A DNA stretch of 64,000 nucleotides from UBA11373 sp046714175 (GCA_046714175.1 JBKKBI010000069.1:14226-78225); one strand, 5' to 3'; shown: positions 16,401 to 27,447, numbered from the stretch's first letter. The notes: a model not told the origin generated them from the sequence alone. Translations and numbers: made by a program.

Positions 16401-17098
16401 GGTGCGGACCCTGCGACCTGGTACAGGCTGCGGACTTCGGTGGTGCTGAGCCGTCGCCACTCTCCCGGCTTGAGGCCCGGGTCGCGAATCGGGCCGATGG
16501 CGATACGCACCAGGGCTTGCACCGGATGCCCGACGGCATCGAGCAGGCGCCGCACCTCGCGGTTGCGGCCCTCCCCCATCACGATCTCGAGGAGTGTGGC
16601 CGTGTCGCTGCGGCTCAGCATTCGCACCGTCACCACCGCAGCCGGGCCGTCGTCGAGTTGGACTCCGCGGCGCAGTCGTTGCAGCACTGCTTTTCCCGGG
16701 TGTCCGCCCACCCGGGCGAGATAGGTCTTGGTGACGCCATGCCGTGGGTGGGTGATCTTCTCGGTGAGCGTCCCATCGTTGGTCACCAGTATCAGGCCTT
16801 CGCTATCGGCATCCAGGCGACCCACGGGGTAAAGCCGCGTGCTCTGCGGGACCAGGTCGAGCACCGTGCGCCTCCCCTGCGGGTCGTCGGCGGTGCTCAC
16901 CACCCCGACCGGCTTGTACACCAGGTAGTGAACCAGGTCGGGACGGACCGGGAGCGTGATCCCATCGACCTCGACCTGGGCCACTTCGGGGTCGATCTTT
17001 TGGCCGAGGTGGGCAGGGGCGCCGTCCACGGTGACCCTTCCCTCCCGGATGAGTTCTTCGGCGGAGCGGCGGGAGGCGATGCCGGAGTGGGCGATCAG
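16397..17098 (-). CDS. rluB: 23S rRNA pseudouridine synthase, RsuA/RluB family
   Basis: About 233 residues with an N-terminal S4 RNA-binding domain (SGIASRRSAEELIREGRV) and a pseudouridine synthase domain (VGRLDADSEGLILVTNDG contains the catalytic Asp; YLVYKPVGVVST precedes it). The first usual start codon (GTG 17029) would cut off the S4 domain. The in-frame CTG at 17098 overlaps the scpB stop as CTGA, copying the overlap geometry used elsewhere here; ATC 17116 is an alternative that better matches typical S4 lengths. The reading frame itself is continuous. Confidence 0.85.
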   Translation of the reverse strand: MIAHSGIASRRSAEELIREGRVTVDGAPAHLGQKIDPEVAQVEVDGITLPVRPDLVHYLVYKPVGVVSTADDPQGRRTVLDLVPQSTRLYPVGRLDADSEGLILVTNDGTLTEKITHPRHGVTKTYLARVGGHPGKAVLQRLRRGVQLDDGPAAVVTVRMLSRSDTATLLEIVMGEGRNREVRRLLDAVGHPVQALVRIAIGPIRDPGLKPGEWRRLSTTEVRSLYQVAGSAP

Positions 17099-17676
17099 CT
17101 TCTGGAGTCGCTCGATGGCTGCTCCGGTCGGAAGGGCCGCTCCAGGATCTCCACCATTGCCGGCGGCGGCACGTGATCGGCAAGCGGCGGCAGGTCGGCA
17201 AGCGATCCCAGCCCGAGTTTCTCCAGGAACAGGTCGGTCGTCCCGTACAGCAGCGCCTGGCCCGAGCCCGGTGCCGTGCCGATGATTTCGATCAGGTCGC
17301 GTTGCTCCAGTGTCCCCAGGGCGTGCTCCGAGTCGACCCCGCGGATCTCGGCGACCTGCCCTCGCGATACCGGCTGGCGGTAGGCGACTACGGCGAGGGT
17401 CTCCAGCGCCGCCCGAGAGAGCCGATTCGCCGTGGGAGACGCGGCGAAGCGCTCCAGGTACGGATGGAGATCAGGACGGGTGTAGAGGCGCCATGCTCCC
17501 GCCACTGCGCGCAAGACGAGGCCGCTCCCGGAGGCGGAGAGGCGGTCACCGAGCTGCTGCAGTGCCGCGGTCACCTCCGCGGGAGGCAACTCCAGGACCT
17601 CGGAGAGTTCGCCAGTTCCGATGGGCGTTTCGGCGACGAACAGCACTGCCTCGATGGCAGCCACCGGGTCGTTCAT
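17095..17676 (-). CDS. scpB: Segregation and condensation protein B
   Basis: 193 residues. Two winged helices: AIEAVLFVAETPIGTGELSEVL and LETLAVVAYRQPVSRGQVAEIRGVD, the second being a strong family signature. With ScpA it forms the kleisin subcomplex of SMC in chromosome segregation. ATG 17676 overlaps the scpA stop as ATGA. Confidence 0.94.
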   Translation of the reverse strand: MNDPVAAIEAVLFVAETPIGTGELSEVLELPPAEVTAALQQLGDRLSASGSGLVLRAVAGAWRLYTRPDLHPYLERFAASPTANRLSRAALETLAVVAYRQPVSRGQVAEIRGVDSEHALGTLEQRDLIEIIGTAPGSGQALLYGTTDLFLEKLGLGSLADLPPLADHVPPPAMVEILERPFRPEQPSSDSRS

Positions 17677-18434
17677 GTGTCCCACTCACTGATCAGTGCG
17701 CCCGCGGGAGCGGCAGTGCGGCGCAGAGTGATTGGAGCCCGGGCATCTGCCTGTCGGGCGTCGACCAGGCCCCATCGGGCGAGCTCGAGCATGGCAAGAA
17801 AGTACGCCACCACTTCGATCGGCCGATCGAGATGGGCGGTGATGCGATCGAAGTCGGTCTCGAGCTCGGCCTCCACTCGTCGCCGTAGGTCGGCAATGGC
17901 ATCGGTCACCGAGGGAAGCTCGAGGTCGAGATGGTCGAGCCCCGGCTCGGCAGTCGATCTGGCCAGCACCCGGTCCGCTAGCCAGGTCAATTCGGACGCA
18001 ATCACGCCGATGCGAAGCGGGCGCTCGGGCGCGATGAAGCCGGGATCGAACCCGGCGGTGCGGGGCACCAGTGCCTCGGTGGCCTCGAGGCGGAGGGCGA
18101 GTACTGCGGCGACGTCCTTGAAAGTAAGGTTGGCGAGAAGGCGGGAGAGCAACCGATCGCGCTCCTCGGCGAGCAGCAGGTCCTCATCGAGGTCGACCCC
18201 GTCGTCGCCGGGAAGGAGGCGGCGCGCCTTCAACTGGATGAGGGTGGCGGCAATCATCAGAAACTCCGACGTGACCTCGAGGTCGAATTCGCCCATGCGT
18301 TCCAGGTGCGACAAGTACTCCGTCACCAGTGCCGACAGACTCAGCTCGGTCACGTCAAGCCGATGTGACGTGATCAACTGGAGCAGCAGGTCCAGTGGGC
18401 CCTCGAAAACGGGGGTGCGCACCTCGTAGGTCAT
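17673..18434 (-). CDS. scpA: Segregation and condensation protein A (kleisin)
   Basis: 253 residues. N-terminal helix pair binding the SMC neck: FEGPLDLLLQLITSHRLDVTELSLSALVTEY, then ATLIQLKARRLLP. The C-terminal winged helix includes IEVVAYFLAMLELARWGLV. Coupled with scpB, and part of the usual actinobacterial order scpA-scpB-rluB-cmk-der, with aroA inserted here. Confidence 0.94.
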   Translation of the reverse strand: MTYEVRTPVFEGPLDLLLQLITSHRLDVTELSLSALVTEYLSHLERMGEFDLEVTSEFLMIAATLIQLKARRLLPGDDGVDLDEDLLLAEERDRLLSRLLANLTFKDVAAVLALRLEATEALVPRTAGFDPGFIAPERPLRIGVIASELTWLADRVLARSTAEPGLDHLDLELPSVTDAIADLRRRVEAELETDFDRITAHLDRPIEVVAYFLAMLELARWGLVDARQADARAPITLRRTAAPAGALISEWDT

Positions 18435-18474
18435 CGCGGAGCCATCGTATCCGGAGCTACCCCCGACCCGGTGG

Positions 18475-18960
18475 TCATTCGTGGTCGGCGATGCGAAGAG
18501 TCGCCCAATCCGCCGGATCGACTCCGGGAGGCGCCTGTGATTCGTGGTGCTGGCGGGCGAACGCCACCACGATTCCGGACTCCCCGACGGCTGCCAGTAG
18601 CGTCGCGCCCGCCGGGCCGTGATCCAGGTAGCGCCTCATCCGCTCGGGGGCGGGAAGGTGCAGCATGGCCAGCAGCGAGGCGATGCTGCGGCCGACGATT
18701 CCGAGCCGCGCCGCGGTCTTGCCGACATCATGAAGCAGCGCCGCCCGCACCAGATCCGCCCGGTTTGCCGCCGCTCCCGCCACCCTGCGGGCAACCCTGA
18801 AGGCGTGGGCCTGGTCCATGGCGGGTTGCGCGAAGAAGAGTGTCGAAGCCTGGGCGCCGAGTTCGGCTGCCACCTGTGCTTGGGCCTGAGGGCCAGGGCG
18901 CTGGGCCCGAATCGATCCCCAGAAGCGCCGTATCAGATGGGGCAACTGGCGCAGGCTCAT
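18475..18960 (-). CDS. HD-domain phosphohydrolase-like protein
   Basis: 161 residues. The HD metal site is visible: H in QAHAFRVARRV, then RAALLHDVGKTAARLG (the HD pair plus a Lys-Thr), and a later D in YLDHGP. It resembles short HD hydrolases such as those acting on nucleotides or 3'-phosphates; substrate unknown. ATG 18960 overlaps the M50 protease stop as ATGA. Confidence 0.78.
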   Translation of the reverse strand: MSLRQLPHLIRRFWGSIRAQRPGPQAQAQVAAELGAQASTLFFAQPAMDQAHAFRVARRVAGAAANRADLVRAALLHDVGKTAARLGIVGRSIASLLAMLHLPAPERMRRYLDHGPAGATLLAAVGESGIVVAFARQHHESQAPPGVDPADWATLRIADHE

Positions 18961-19601
18961 ATCGCCAGCCGCACCAGCCAGCGGATCCAGCTGCCCAAAA
19001 AGTCCAGAGATCCTTCGAACAAGAACACCAGCGCGATCAAGAGGACGAAGCCGTATGGCGCCGCTCGGGCGTACCACCGCCGTCCGGCCGGGGGGAGGAT
19101 CAGGGGGAGGAGACGGCTGCCGTCCAGCGGCGGGATCGGAAGCATGTTGAACACCGCCAGGGCCGCATTGACGACGACGAACCCGAGCAGCATCCTCGCC
19201 GCCAGTCCGCCGTACTCGAGATAGATGATCTCGCCGGACTGGGAGAACGGTCCCAGCCGCCCCACCACCAGGGCGAGGGCGAGGTTGGTGGCCGGACCGG
19301 CGAGGGCGGCGAGAGCCATCCCTTCGACCGGACGGGCGAATCCGGACGGGTTCACCGGCACCGGTTTGGCCCAGCCAAAGACGTTCTGTCCGGCCACGGC
19401 GAGCATTGCCGGCACCACCACAGAACCCAGTGGGTCGATGTGCCGGATCGGATTGAGGCTGAGACGGCCGGCATCCTTGGCGGTGCGATCGCCGAGGCGG
19501 TAGGCGACCAACCCGTGGGCGAGTTCATGGAGGACGATCGCCGGAATCAGCAGCGCGATGAACAGCAGCGCATCGAGGAGCGGGGTCTCGTGGAGGGTCA
19601 C
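18957..19601 (-). CDS. Site-2 protease family membrane metalloprotease (M50B)
   Basis: 214 residues with several membrane spans. Zinc ligands: HELAHG in the first long span, and the second metal-binding block NMLPIPPLDGSR (the N-P-D-G type). The middle contains NPIRHIDPLG and AGPATNLALAL, both characteristic. GTG start at 19601. It cuts membrane proteins within the bilayer; the target is unknown. Neighbouring HD and DksA-type genes may or may not be functionally linked. Confidence 0.87.
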   Translation of the reverse strand: MTLHETPLLDALLFIALLIPAIVLHELAHGLVAYRLGDRTAKDAGRLSLNPIRHIDPLGSVVVPAMLAVAGQNVFGWAKPVPVNPSGFARPVEGMALAALAGPATNLALALVVGRLGPFSQSGEIIYLEYGGLAARMLLGFVVVNAALAVFNMLPIPPLDGSRLLPLILPPAGRRWYARAAPYGFVLLIALVFLFEGSLDFLGSWIRWLVRLAI

Positions 19602-19621
19602 CCGATGGGACTACGACCGGC

Positions 19622-19984
19622 TCAGCCGCCGGCAGCAGCCTTACAGTCGACGCAATGGATCGACTCGGGTCGGTTCTCCAGACGCGCCGCCCCGATATCC
19701 CGTCCGCAGCTGATGCAGCGGCCATAGGTGCCATCGGCGACGCGGAGCAGCGCCGCATCGACCTCGGCGAGGCGCTGTTTCAGCGAGTCGACCAGGCCGA
19801 GAAGTTCGGTCCGCTCGGCGGTGGCGGCGGCGGCGTCGGCGAAGGCGCCCCCGAAGTCGAGGTCATCACGCAGGTCGCCGGCCTCACTCGCCCCCAACTC
19901 CGTGAGCTGGTGGACCAGCTCACGGCGCTGGATTTCGAGCCGGGACTTGGCGGTTTCGTGGGGCATGAGCGGGATCGCCTTCAA
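19622..19984 (-). CDS. DksA/TraR-type C4 zinc-finger protein
   Basis: 120 residues. A coiled-coil-prone helical region is followed by a C4 zinc finger, C-x2-C...C-x2-C (GRCISCG, CVDC). The acidic coiled-coil tip differs from proteobacterial DksA. The TTG at 19984 overlaps the xerD stop as TTGA; ATG 19966 is the alternative (114 residues). Probable RNA-polymerase secondary-channel or stress regulator, by family only. Confidence 0.8.
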   Translation of the reverse strand: MKAIPLMPHETAKSRLEIQRRELVHQLTELGASEAGDLRDDLDFGGAFADAAAATAERTELLGLVDSLKQRLAEVDAALLRVADGTYGRCISCGRDIGAARLENRPESIHCVDCKAAAGG

Positions 19985-20870
19985 CTGCGCGGGTGTGTCG
20001 TCCGGTAGACCTCGAGAAGGTGGCGGGGCGACACTCGGGTGTAGACCTGAGTAGTGCTGATGCTAGCGTGACCGAGCAGTTCCTGAACGGTTCTCAGGTC
20101 TGCTCCTCCTTCCACCATGTGAGTCGCCGCGCTGTGGCGGAGCACGTGCGGCGAGGCCGCTCCGGTCGGAAGTCCGGCCCGCACTCCGGCGGCACGCACC
20201 ACCTCCCAAACTCCCTGGCGGGTGATGCGACCCCCGCGCAGGTTGAGAAACACCGCGCGCCCGGAGCGCGCGGTGCGGAGCGCAGCACGATCGGGCAGCC
20301 AGGCGGCGATGGCAGTTCGGGCTGCCTCCCCAACCGGCACCAGGCGCTGCCGGTTGCCCTTTCCCGTCACCACGGCGGTGCCTTCGGCCAGGTCGAGGTC
20401 GAGCTCATCGAGGCCGACCGCTTCGGCGACCCGGCACCCGGTGGCATACAGAAACTCGAGCAGCGCCCGGTCACGCCTGCCAGCGCGCTGGCTCGGATCG
20501 GGCGCTTCGAGTAATGCGAACGTTTCTGGAATCGTCAATGCCTTGGGAAGCGATCGGGGCCGCCGGGGTGAGTCGACCAGCCGGGTGGGATCGGCGTCGG
20601 CGAGGCCCTCGGCCACGAGGAAGCGGTGCAACCCTCGCACGGCCGCCAGGCGGCGGGCCAATGTCGTGGCGGCTTTGCCGGCGGCGTGCTCGGCCGCGAT
20701 GAACCCCGCAACCGAGTCGCCTTCTGGAGGGGAACCGTCGAGGTGGGCGAGGTAGGCGGTCAGGTCGCGCCGGTAGGCGGTGATGGTGGCAGGCGCCAGT
20801 CCTCGTTCGGCAAGCAGCGAGGCCAGGTACTCCTCGACCAACTGCTCCAGCGCCGCCCCCGCGGCCGGCA

Positions 20871-20871
<1 letters not shown>
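19981..20871 (-). CDS. xerD: Tyrosine recombinase XerD
   Basis: 296 residues. N-terminal SAM-like DNA-binding domain, and a catalytic domain with R147, K171, H242, R245, H268 and Y277 (R-K-H-x-x-R-H-Y), the complete tyrosine-recombinase set. It resolves chromosome dimers at dif with XerC. ATG 20871 shares one base with the pyrG stop. The next gene downstream overlaps its stop. Confidence 0.93.
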
Positions 20872-22520
<1,649 letters not shown>

Positions 22521-22557
22521 ACCCTTGGGAGTGTGATCGTAGCACTCACCGCCGGTT

Positions 22558-24168
22558 TCACCTCGCGCGCCTTGCCGCAGCCAGGGCGAGGAGCTCGGCG
22601 GCGTGCTCCTTCCCCGACTCGCTCTCTCCGATCCCGCCGAGCATTCGGGAGATCTCCGCCACTCGCTCGTCGCCGGTCACTCGGCGTACTGTCGCCTCGC
22701 GGCCGGCGCGTTCCACCACGATGTGAGCATCGGCGAAGGCCGCCACTTGCGGGAGATGGGTGACCACGAGAACCTGTCTTCCCGCCGCCAAACGCGATAG
22801 CAGCTCCCCCATCGCCAACGCGGTGCTGCCTCCAACCCCGGCATCGATCTCATCGAAGGCGACGACTTCGGCGTCGGCGACGCCGGCTGCCACCCGAATG
22901 GCGAGAACGAGCCGGCTCAGCTCCCCTCCGGATGCCACTCGCCCCACCGGACCCGGGGCGAGGCCCGAGTCCGACGCGAACAGGAGCCGAACCCGGTCGG
23001 CGCCGTGGGGACCCGGAGGCGCCGGCTCCACCTCGACGAGTAGCACCGGGTCGCGGAAGCCAAGAGCCAGGAGATGGCGGCGCGCCCCGGTGGCCAGCTG
23101 CTCCCCGGCGCGGCGTCGGTGTTCCGCCAGTTGTGCCCCGCCGGCGACCGCCGCGGTCTCGGCGGCGGCGATCTCGGAGGCGATGGTCTCGGCGCGCGCG
23201 GCGAGGCGCTCCAGGTGGGCGGCGCGATCGGCGGCCGCTTCGCCGAATGCGGCCACCTCGTCGAGGGTCGACCCGTACTTGCGGCGCAGCGCCGCCAGGG
23301 CTGCCGCCCGGTCCTCAGCGTTCACCAGAGCGGCGGGATCGTGCTCGATGCCATCTACCGCGGTGCGCACATCCCGGGCGAGTTCGTCGGCCTCGGTCAC
23401 CAGCCCCCGCAGCCGGGTGCCCAGGTCCTGGAGGCTGGGATCGATCCGCCCCGCCGCCTCCAGGCTCCCCAGCGATCCCCGGAGGGCGTCGCCAGCACCG
23501 CCCTCATCGTCCAGCGCCATTGCGGTCGCTCCCAGCGCCTCGATCAGCTCCCCGGCGTGGCGTAGCCGGGTCAGAGTGGCTTTGAGGGTCCCCTCCTCGC
23601 CCCTTTGGATGCGGGCGCCGGCTATTTCCGCAGACTGATGGCGGGCCAACTCCAGCTCGCGGGCGAGAGCACGCGGGTCGCCGCCGAGGGCGTCCCGATC
23701 GGAGCGGAGCGTGGTGAGACGCTGCCAGGCGGCGCGGTAGTCATCGTCGGCGCGCCGCCCCTCCGCCTCGAGCAGCCCATCGATGAGCCGGCGCACCGAT
23801 GCCTCGCGCCCCAGGGCGACATGCTCGTGCTGGGCAACGATCTCCACCAGCGAGTCGAGACGATCCGCCAGTGCCTTGGCGGGCACCATTGCTCCGTCGA
23901 GATAAGCCCGCGACTTGCCTTCCGCCACCCGGCGAGCCACAACCGTCTCGGCGGGTCCGATGGTGAACCTCCCTTCGGCACGGGCCTCGTCGCCGTGGGG
24001 GCCGACCCGATCGGCCCGGGCGGCATCCCCGCGCAATAGCCCGAGCGCGCCGAGTAGCAGGGTTTTTCCGGTGCCGGTCTCTCCGGTGACGGCCACCAGG
24101 CCCGGTCCGGGCTCGATCCGGGCGGAGCGGATGATCCCCAGGTTCTCGACGTAGAGCTCTTCAAGCAT
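22558..24168 (-). CDS. recN: DNA repair protein RecN
   Basis: 536 residues; ATG 24168 was chosen because a longer frame enters nadK. SMC-like ATPase: Walker A GETGTGKTLLLG at residues 29-40, coiled-coil middle with Ala/Arg-rich helices, signature VASGGELSRLVLAIR and Walker B VVAFDEIDAGVGG. Acts in double-strand-break repair. It overlaps nadK's stop by eight bases; the nadK-recN pairing is common in many phyla. Confidence 0.93.
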   Translation of the reverse strand: MLEELYVENLGIIRSARIEPGPGLVAVTGETGTGKTLLLGALGLLRGDAARADRVGPHGDEARAEGRFTIGPAETVVARRVAEGKSRAYLDGAMVPAKALADRLDSLVEIVAQHEHVALGREASVRRLIDGLLEAEGRRADDDYRAAWQRLTTLRSDRDALGGDPRALARELELARHQSAEIAGARIQRGEEGTLKATLTRLRHAGELIEALGATAMALDDEGGAGDALRGSLGSLEAAGRIDPSLQDLGTRLRGLVTEADELARDVRTAVDGIEHDPAALVNAEDRAAALAALRRKYGSTLDEVAAFGEAAADRAAHLERLAARAETIASEIAAAETAAVAGGAQLAEHRRRAGEQLATGARRHLLALGFRDPVLLVEVEPAPPGPHGADRVRLLFASDSGLAPGPVGRVASGGELSRLVLAIRVAAGVADAEVVAFDEIDAGVGGSTALAMGELLSRLAAGRQVLVVTHLPQVAAFADAHIVVERAGREATVRRVTGDERVAEISRMLGGIGESESGKEHAAELLALAAARRAR

Positions 24169-24991
24169 CGTGGAGACGGAACTTCTCTTTGACGCTGCTG
24201 GCGAAGTTCCCCGGCCGGAGCCGGATGAGTCGTACCGGCCGGGGCCCGCGCACCACGCTGATGGTGTCGCCCGGGCGCAGGTCGCCATGGTGCCGTCCGT
24301 CGACGTTGGCGCGGGCGGCGCGGTCGGATGTGATCGTGATGTCGAGGCGGACCTCGGGTCCGAACACGATCGGTCGTCCGAAAAGGTTGTGCGGAGCGAC
24401 GGCGGTGAGGATCAGCGCTTGAATCTCCGGATCCACGAGAGGACCCCCGGCCGAGAAGGTGTAGGCGGTGGATCCGGTGGGGCTGGCCACGATGACGGCG
24501 TCGGTGCGGTACTCCACCAGTTCCTCGCCGGCCACGGCGATGCCGATCCCGACCACCTGGCGGCTGATCGCCTTTTCCACGACCAGGTCGTTGAGGCCGG
24601 TGACGACGCGGCCATCCGGCATTGTGGCGGCGACGGTCATCCGGGTCGAGATCCGGTAGTCGCCGGCCGCGATCCGGTCGAGCGCGGCGGCGATCTGGGC
24701 CGGCTCCACCTCGGCCAGAAATCCGACGTTGCCCGCATTGACCCCGAGGAGCGGAAGATCCCACTCCCGGCTCAGATGGCTGGCCTCGAGCACGGTTCCA
24801 TCGCCCCCGATGGCGACGACGATGTCGCCCGGCGGTCCCGAAGAGTCCCATACCCCCACTGTTGGCATCCGCGCCGCATCGCCCTCTTCGGCTACCGCCT
24901 CGATCCCACGCTCTGCGGCCGCTGCGGCCAGTGCCGCACCGATCTCCGCCGACGACTCCCGGGCCGGATGCAGCACCAGAGCCAACTTCAT
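24161..24991 (-). CDS. nadK: NAD kinase
   Basis: 276 residues from ATG 24991. The catalytic GGDGTVLEA (G62-G63-D64-G65) and the NAD-binding LLGVNAGNVGFLAE and SPTGSTAYTFSAGGPLVDP blocks are intact. Phosphorylates NAD to NADP. ATGA overlap with the tlyA stop. Confidence 0.96.
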   Translation of the reverse strand: MKLALVLHPARESSAEIGAALAAAAAERGIEAVAEEGDAARMPTVGVWDSSGPPGDIVVAIGGDGTVLEASHLSREWDLPLLGVNAGNVGFLAEVEPAQIAAALDRIAAGDYRISTRMTVAATMPDGRVVTGLNDLVVEKAISRQVVGIGIAVAGEELVEYRTDAVIVASPTGSTAYTFSAGGPLVDPEIQALILTAVAPHNLFGRPIVFGPEVRLDITITSDRAARANVDGRHHGDLRPGDTISVVRGPRPVRLIRLRPGNFASSVKEKFRLHDA

Positions 24992-25767
24992 CGCGACCAC
25001 CCGGCAAGGAGCCCTTCGGTGTCCACGGGAGCGGCACCGTGCACTGCATGGAGGAGAAACTCCAGGTTGCCCTTGGCGCCGCGGACCGGCGACTCGAGCA
25101 GCCGCTGCGGACCGAGACCTGCTGTGGCCAGGGCTCCGGCCACGGCGCGCACTGCGCCGGCGTGCACCTCGGGATCGCGCACGATGCCGCCCGAACCCAC
25201 CGCGCCCCGGCCGGCTTCGAACTGTGGCTTGACGAGCACCACGTAGTCGGTGGCGGCGGCTCCGGCAGCTGCGAGATTGGCGGCGAGACGAGTGACCGAG
25301 ATGAACGAGACATCCACCACCACTATGTCGAAAGGCGCCCCCAGTGCGGCGAGGTCTGCCGTGCGAAAGTTGGTGCGGTCATGGACCTCGACTCTGGGGT
25401 CGGTGCGCAGCCGCCACACCATTTGGCCGTAGCCGACGTCGACCGCGGCCACGGACGCCGCCCCCCGGGCCAGCAGGACATCCGTGAACCCCCCGGTGGA
25501 GGCGCCGACATCGAGCGCCCGGCGGTCGGAGACGACTATGTCGAACTGGGTCAGGGCGGCGTCGAGCTTGTCCCCTGCCCGGCTCGCCCAGCGAGTCGCG
25601 TCATCGAGGGTGATCGGGTCTTCGGGGGCGACGAGCGTGGCGGGGCGTGCCGCCGGGTTACCGGCGACGGAAACCCCTCCGACCGAAATCAGACGATGGG
25701 CTTCCGACCGGGTGGCGACCAGCCCGCGGCGCACCAACTCGGCGTCAAGCCTGCGGCGCGCCGGCAT
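24988..25767 (-). CDS. tlyA: TlyA family rRNA 2'-O-methyltransferase
   Basis: 259 residues. N-terminal S4-like domain (RLDAELVRRGLVATRSEAHRLI), then an FtsJ-type methyltransferase: LDVGASTGGFTDVLLARGA is the SAM motif, and DIVVVDVSFIS, VLVKPQFE supply the Asp/Lys of the K-D-K-E set. In mycobacteria TlyA methylates 16S and 23S rRNA. ATG 25767 overlaps the small upstream gene by 23 bases. Confidence 0.93.
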   Translation of the reverse strand: MPARRRLDAELVRRGLVATRSEAHRLISVGGVSVAGNPAARPATLVAPEDPITLDDATRWASRAGDKLDAALTQFDIVVSDRRALDVGASTGGFTDVLLARGAASVAAVDVGYGQMVWRLRTDPRVEVHDRTNFRTADLAALGAPFDIVVVDVSFISVTRLAANLAAAGAAATDYVVLVKPQFEAGRGAVGSGGIVRDPEVHAGAVRAVAGALATAGLGPQRLLESPVRGAKGNLEFLLHAVHGAAPVDTEGLLAGWSR

Positions 25768-25891
25768 CTTCGCCTTCCTCCACCAGGGCGGCGCCGAGGC
25801 GGGCGGCCACCTCGTCGGCCAATACGACCGCGGTGGCGGGGTCGGAGGCTTCCAGGGCGGAGAGCAGCGACTCGGTGGGCGTATCATCCAT
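25745..25891 (-). CDS. Small acidic-helical protein upstream of tlyA (48 residues)
   Basis: ATG 25891 (MDDTPTESLLSALEASD...), alanine-rich and predicted helical, ending EEGEDAGAPQA. ATG 25900 would add three residues but would overlap the -10 box. M. tuberculosis also has a short conserved gene (Rv1693) immediately before tlyA, so position supports a real gene. I do not know its function. A GATAAT box lies 7 bases upstream. Confidence 0.65.
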   Translation of the reverse strand: MDDTPTESLLSALEASDPATAVVLADEVAARLGAALVEEGEDAGAPQA

Positions 25892-25898
25892 GGGCGCC

Positions 25899-25904
25899 AT
25901 TATC
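25899..25904 (-). promoter_or_regulatory. -10 element (GATAAT), leaderless spacing
   Basis: GATAAT on the minus strand, seven bases before ATG 25891. This spacing places the expected transcription start at the start codon, suggesting that the small gene-tlyA-nadK-recN transcript is leaderless. No convincing -35 is seen. Confidence 0.4.
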
Positions 25905-25930
25905 CACGTCCGCGGCGACAGGTTGCACCA

Positions 25931-26662
25931 TTGCTCCCCATCCGTGATGTCAACCCGACACTCATCCGGCCCCTGGTCACCTGGGGGATCATCGCCGCCA
26001 ACGTCTTCATCTTTTGGGCGGTGCAGCCCCAGGAGTCCCCGGCCGCCGACGAGTTCGCCTACCGCAACGCCGCCATTGCCTGCGAACTCACCACCGGCGA
26101 GCCCCTCGACGCCTTCGAGGTCGGCACCGGAGCCTGCCTGGATCGAAATCAGGGTCCGGCGCTCTTCCCACAGAAGAGCCTGTGGTTCAGCGCGGTGGCG
26201 TCGATGTTCCTCCACGCCGGCATCGCCCACATCCTGTTCAACATGTGGAGCCTGTGGATCTTCGGCAACAATGTCGAGGAGGCGTTCGGGCACATCGGGT
26301 ACATCGCGTTCTATCTGGCTGCCGGGCTGGCTGCCACTGCCGGGTTCGTGCTCGCCGAACCGGACACGACGGTTCCCCTGGTTGGCGCCTCCGGTGCCAT
26401 CGCCGGGGTGATGGGCGCCTATCTGGTTCTCTTCCCCAAACATCTCATCCTGACCCTGATCCTGATCCGCGCCGTCGCCATCCCCGCAGTAGTTTTTCTC
26501 GCCCTCTGGTTCGGGAGCCAGTTCCTCATGGCCGGGGAGGCATCCGGTATCGCCTGGCAGGCCCACGTCGCCGGATTCGCCTTCGGGGCCCTGGTCGCGC
26601 TGGCGTTGCGCCGGCGACTGTTGTCGCGAATCGGGGCTCGCCCGGTCGACCTCTATTCCTAA
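25931..26662 (+). CDS. Rhomboid-family intramembrane serine protease
   Basis: 243 residues from TTG 25931. Six hydrophobic spans; catalytic GASGAIAG with S154 and a histidine in AHVAGFAFG (about residue 212); H100-x3-N104 of the oxyanion region is present. There is an extended N-terminal loop (about residues 34-80) before the first H-x4-H block. Divergent from the tlyA operon, convergent with the HAD gene, overlapping its stop by four bases. Confidence 0.86.
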   Translation: MLPIRDVNPTLIRPLVTWGIIAANVFIFWAVQPQESPAADEFAYRNAAIACELTTGEPLDAFEVGTGACLDRNQGPALFPQKSLWFSAVASMFLHAGIAHILFNMWSLWIFGNNVEEAFGHIGYIAFYLAAGLAATAGFVLAEPDTTVPLVGASGAIAGVMGAYLVLFPKHLILTLILIRAVAIPAVVFLALWFGSQFLMAGEASGIAWQAHVAGFAFGALVALALRRRLLSRIGARPVDLYS

Positions 26663-27447
26663 AGCAGCCCGGGTAGCTCGGCCACCGACGGCAGGATCAC
26701 GTCGGGCTGCCATGGCGGCGGGACCGTCGATGGATTCCGCCACACCCCGGTTAGAACCAAGACCGCGAGCCAACCCCCGGCGCGGGCCAAGGCGACGTCG
26801 GTCTCGGGGCGGTCCCCCACCACCCAGGTGGCGCCGGGGCGGAGCCGGCTCTGCACCAGGCCGAGCATCGCTGCATGCGGCTTCCCGGCAACCTCGGCCG
26901 GCAAGCCGGTGGCTGCGGTGACCGCCGCTAGCAGCGCACCCGCTCCGGGGAGGTCGCCCGCCGGATCGGGGAAGGTGACGTCGTCGTTGCTGGCGACGAG
27001 GCGGGCACCGCGCGATACCGCGCGGATGGCGAGCGAGAGGCGCTTGTAGTCGAAGCTGCGATCGAGACCGACGACGACCGAGGCCGCGGCGTCGGGATCG
27101 TCGGTGAGCGCGATCCCGGCTGCCTCCAATTCGGCCCGCAGACCGGTCTCACCGACGACCAGTGCCGGCGAGTCGGTCGGCCCCAGCATCACGGCCGCAG
27201 CCATCGCCGATGTCACTACTCGCTCCGGGGCCACGGTCAGCTCGAGGGCCTCGCCGAGATGGGTCGCGACAAAGGCCGCGCTGCGGGTCGAGTTATTGGT
27301 GGCGATCAGCCACTGGATTCCGAGGTCGTTGAGCCGGATCAGGGTCTGGCGCGCGCCTGGAATCGCACGGCCGCGGAGAGTGAGGCACCCATCCACGTCG
27401 AATACGACATTGCTCGGCGGCGGCAACGACGCTACAACCTCACCCAT
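26659..27447 (-). CDS. HAD-superfamily hydrolase, NagD-like (IIA)
   Basis: 262 residues. Motif I FDVDGCL (D17, D19), motif II ATNNS, K in GKPHAAM, and motif IV GDRPETDVALARAGG. The cap type fits subclass IIA (NagD, 4-nitrophenylphosphatase-like). In M. tuberculosis the homologous position (Rv1692) precedes the small gene and tlyA. The ATG shares the same CATG as the start codon of the divergent DUF1015 gene. Confidence 0.86.
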   Translation of the reverse strand: MGEVVASLPPPSNVVFDVDGCLTLRGRAIPGARQTLIRLNDLGIQWLIATNNSTRSAAFVATHLGEALELTVAPERVVTSAMAAAVMLGPTDSPALVVGETGLRAELEAAGIALTDDPDAAASVVVGLDRSFDYKRLSLAIRAVSRGARLVASNDDVTFPDPAGDLPGAGALLAAVTAATGLPAEVAGKPHAAMLGLVQSRLRPGATWVVGDRPETDVALARAGGWLAVLVLTGVWRNPSTVPPPWQPDVILPSVAELPGLL

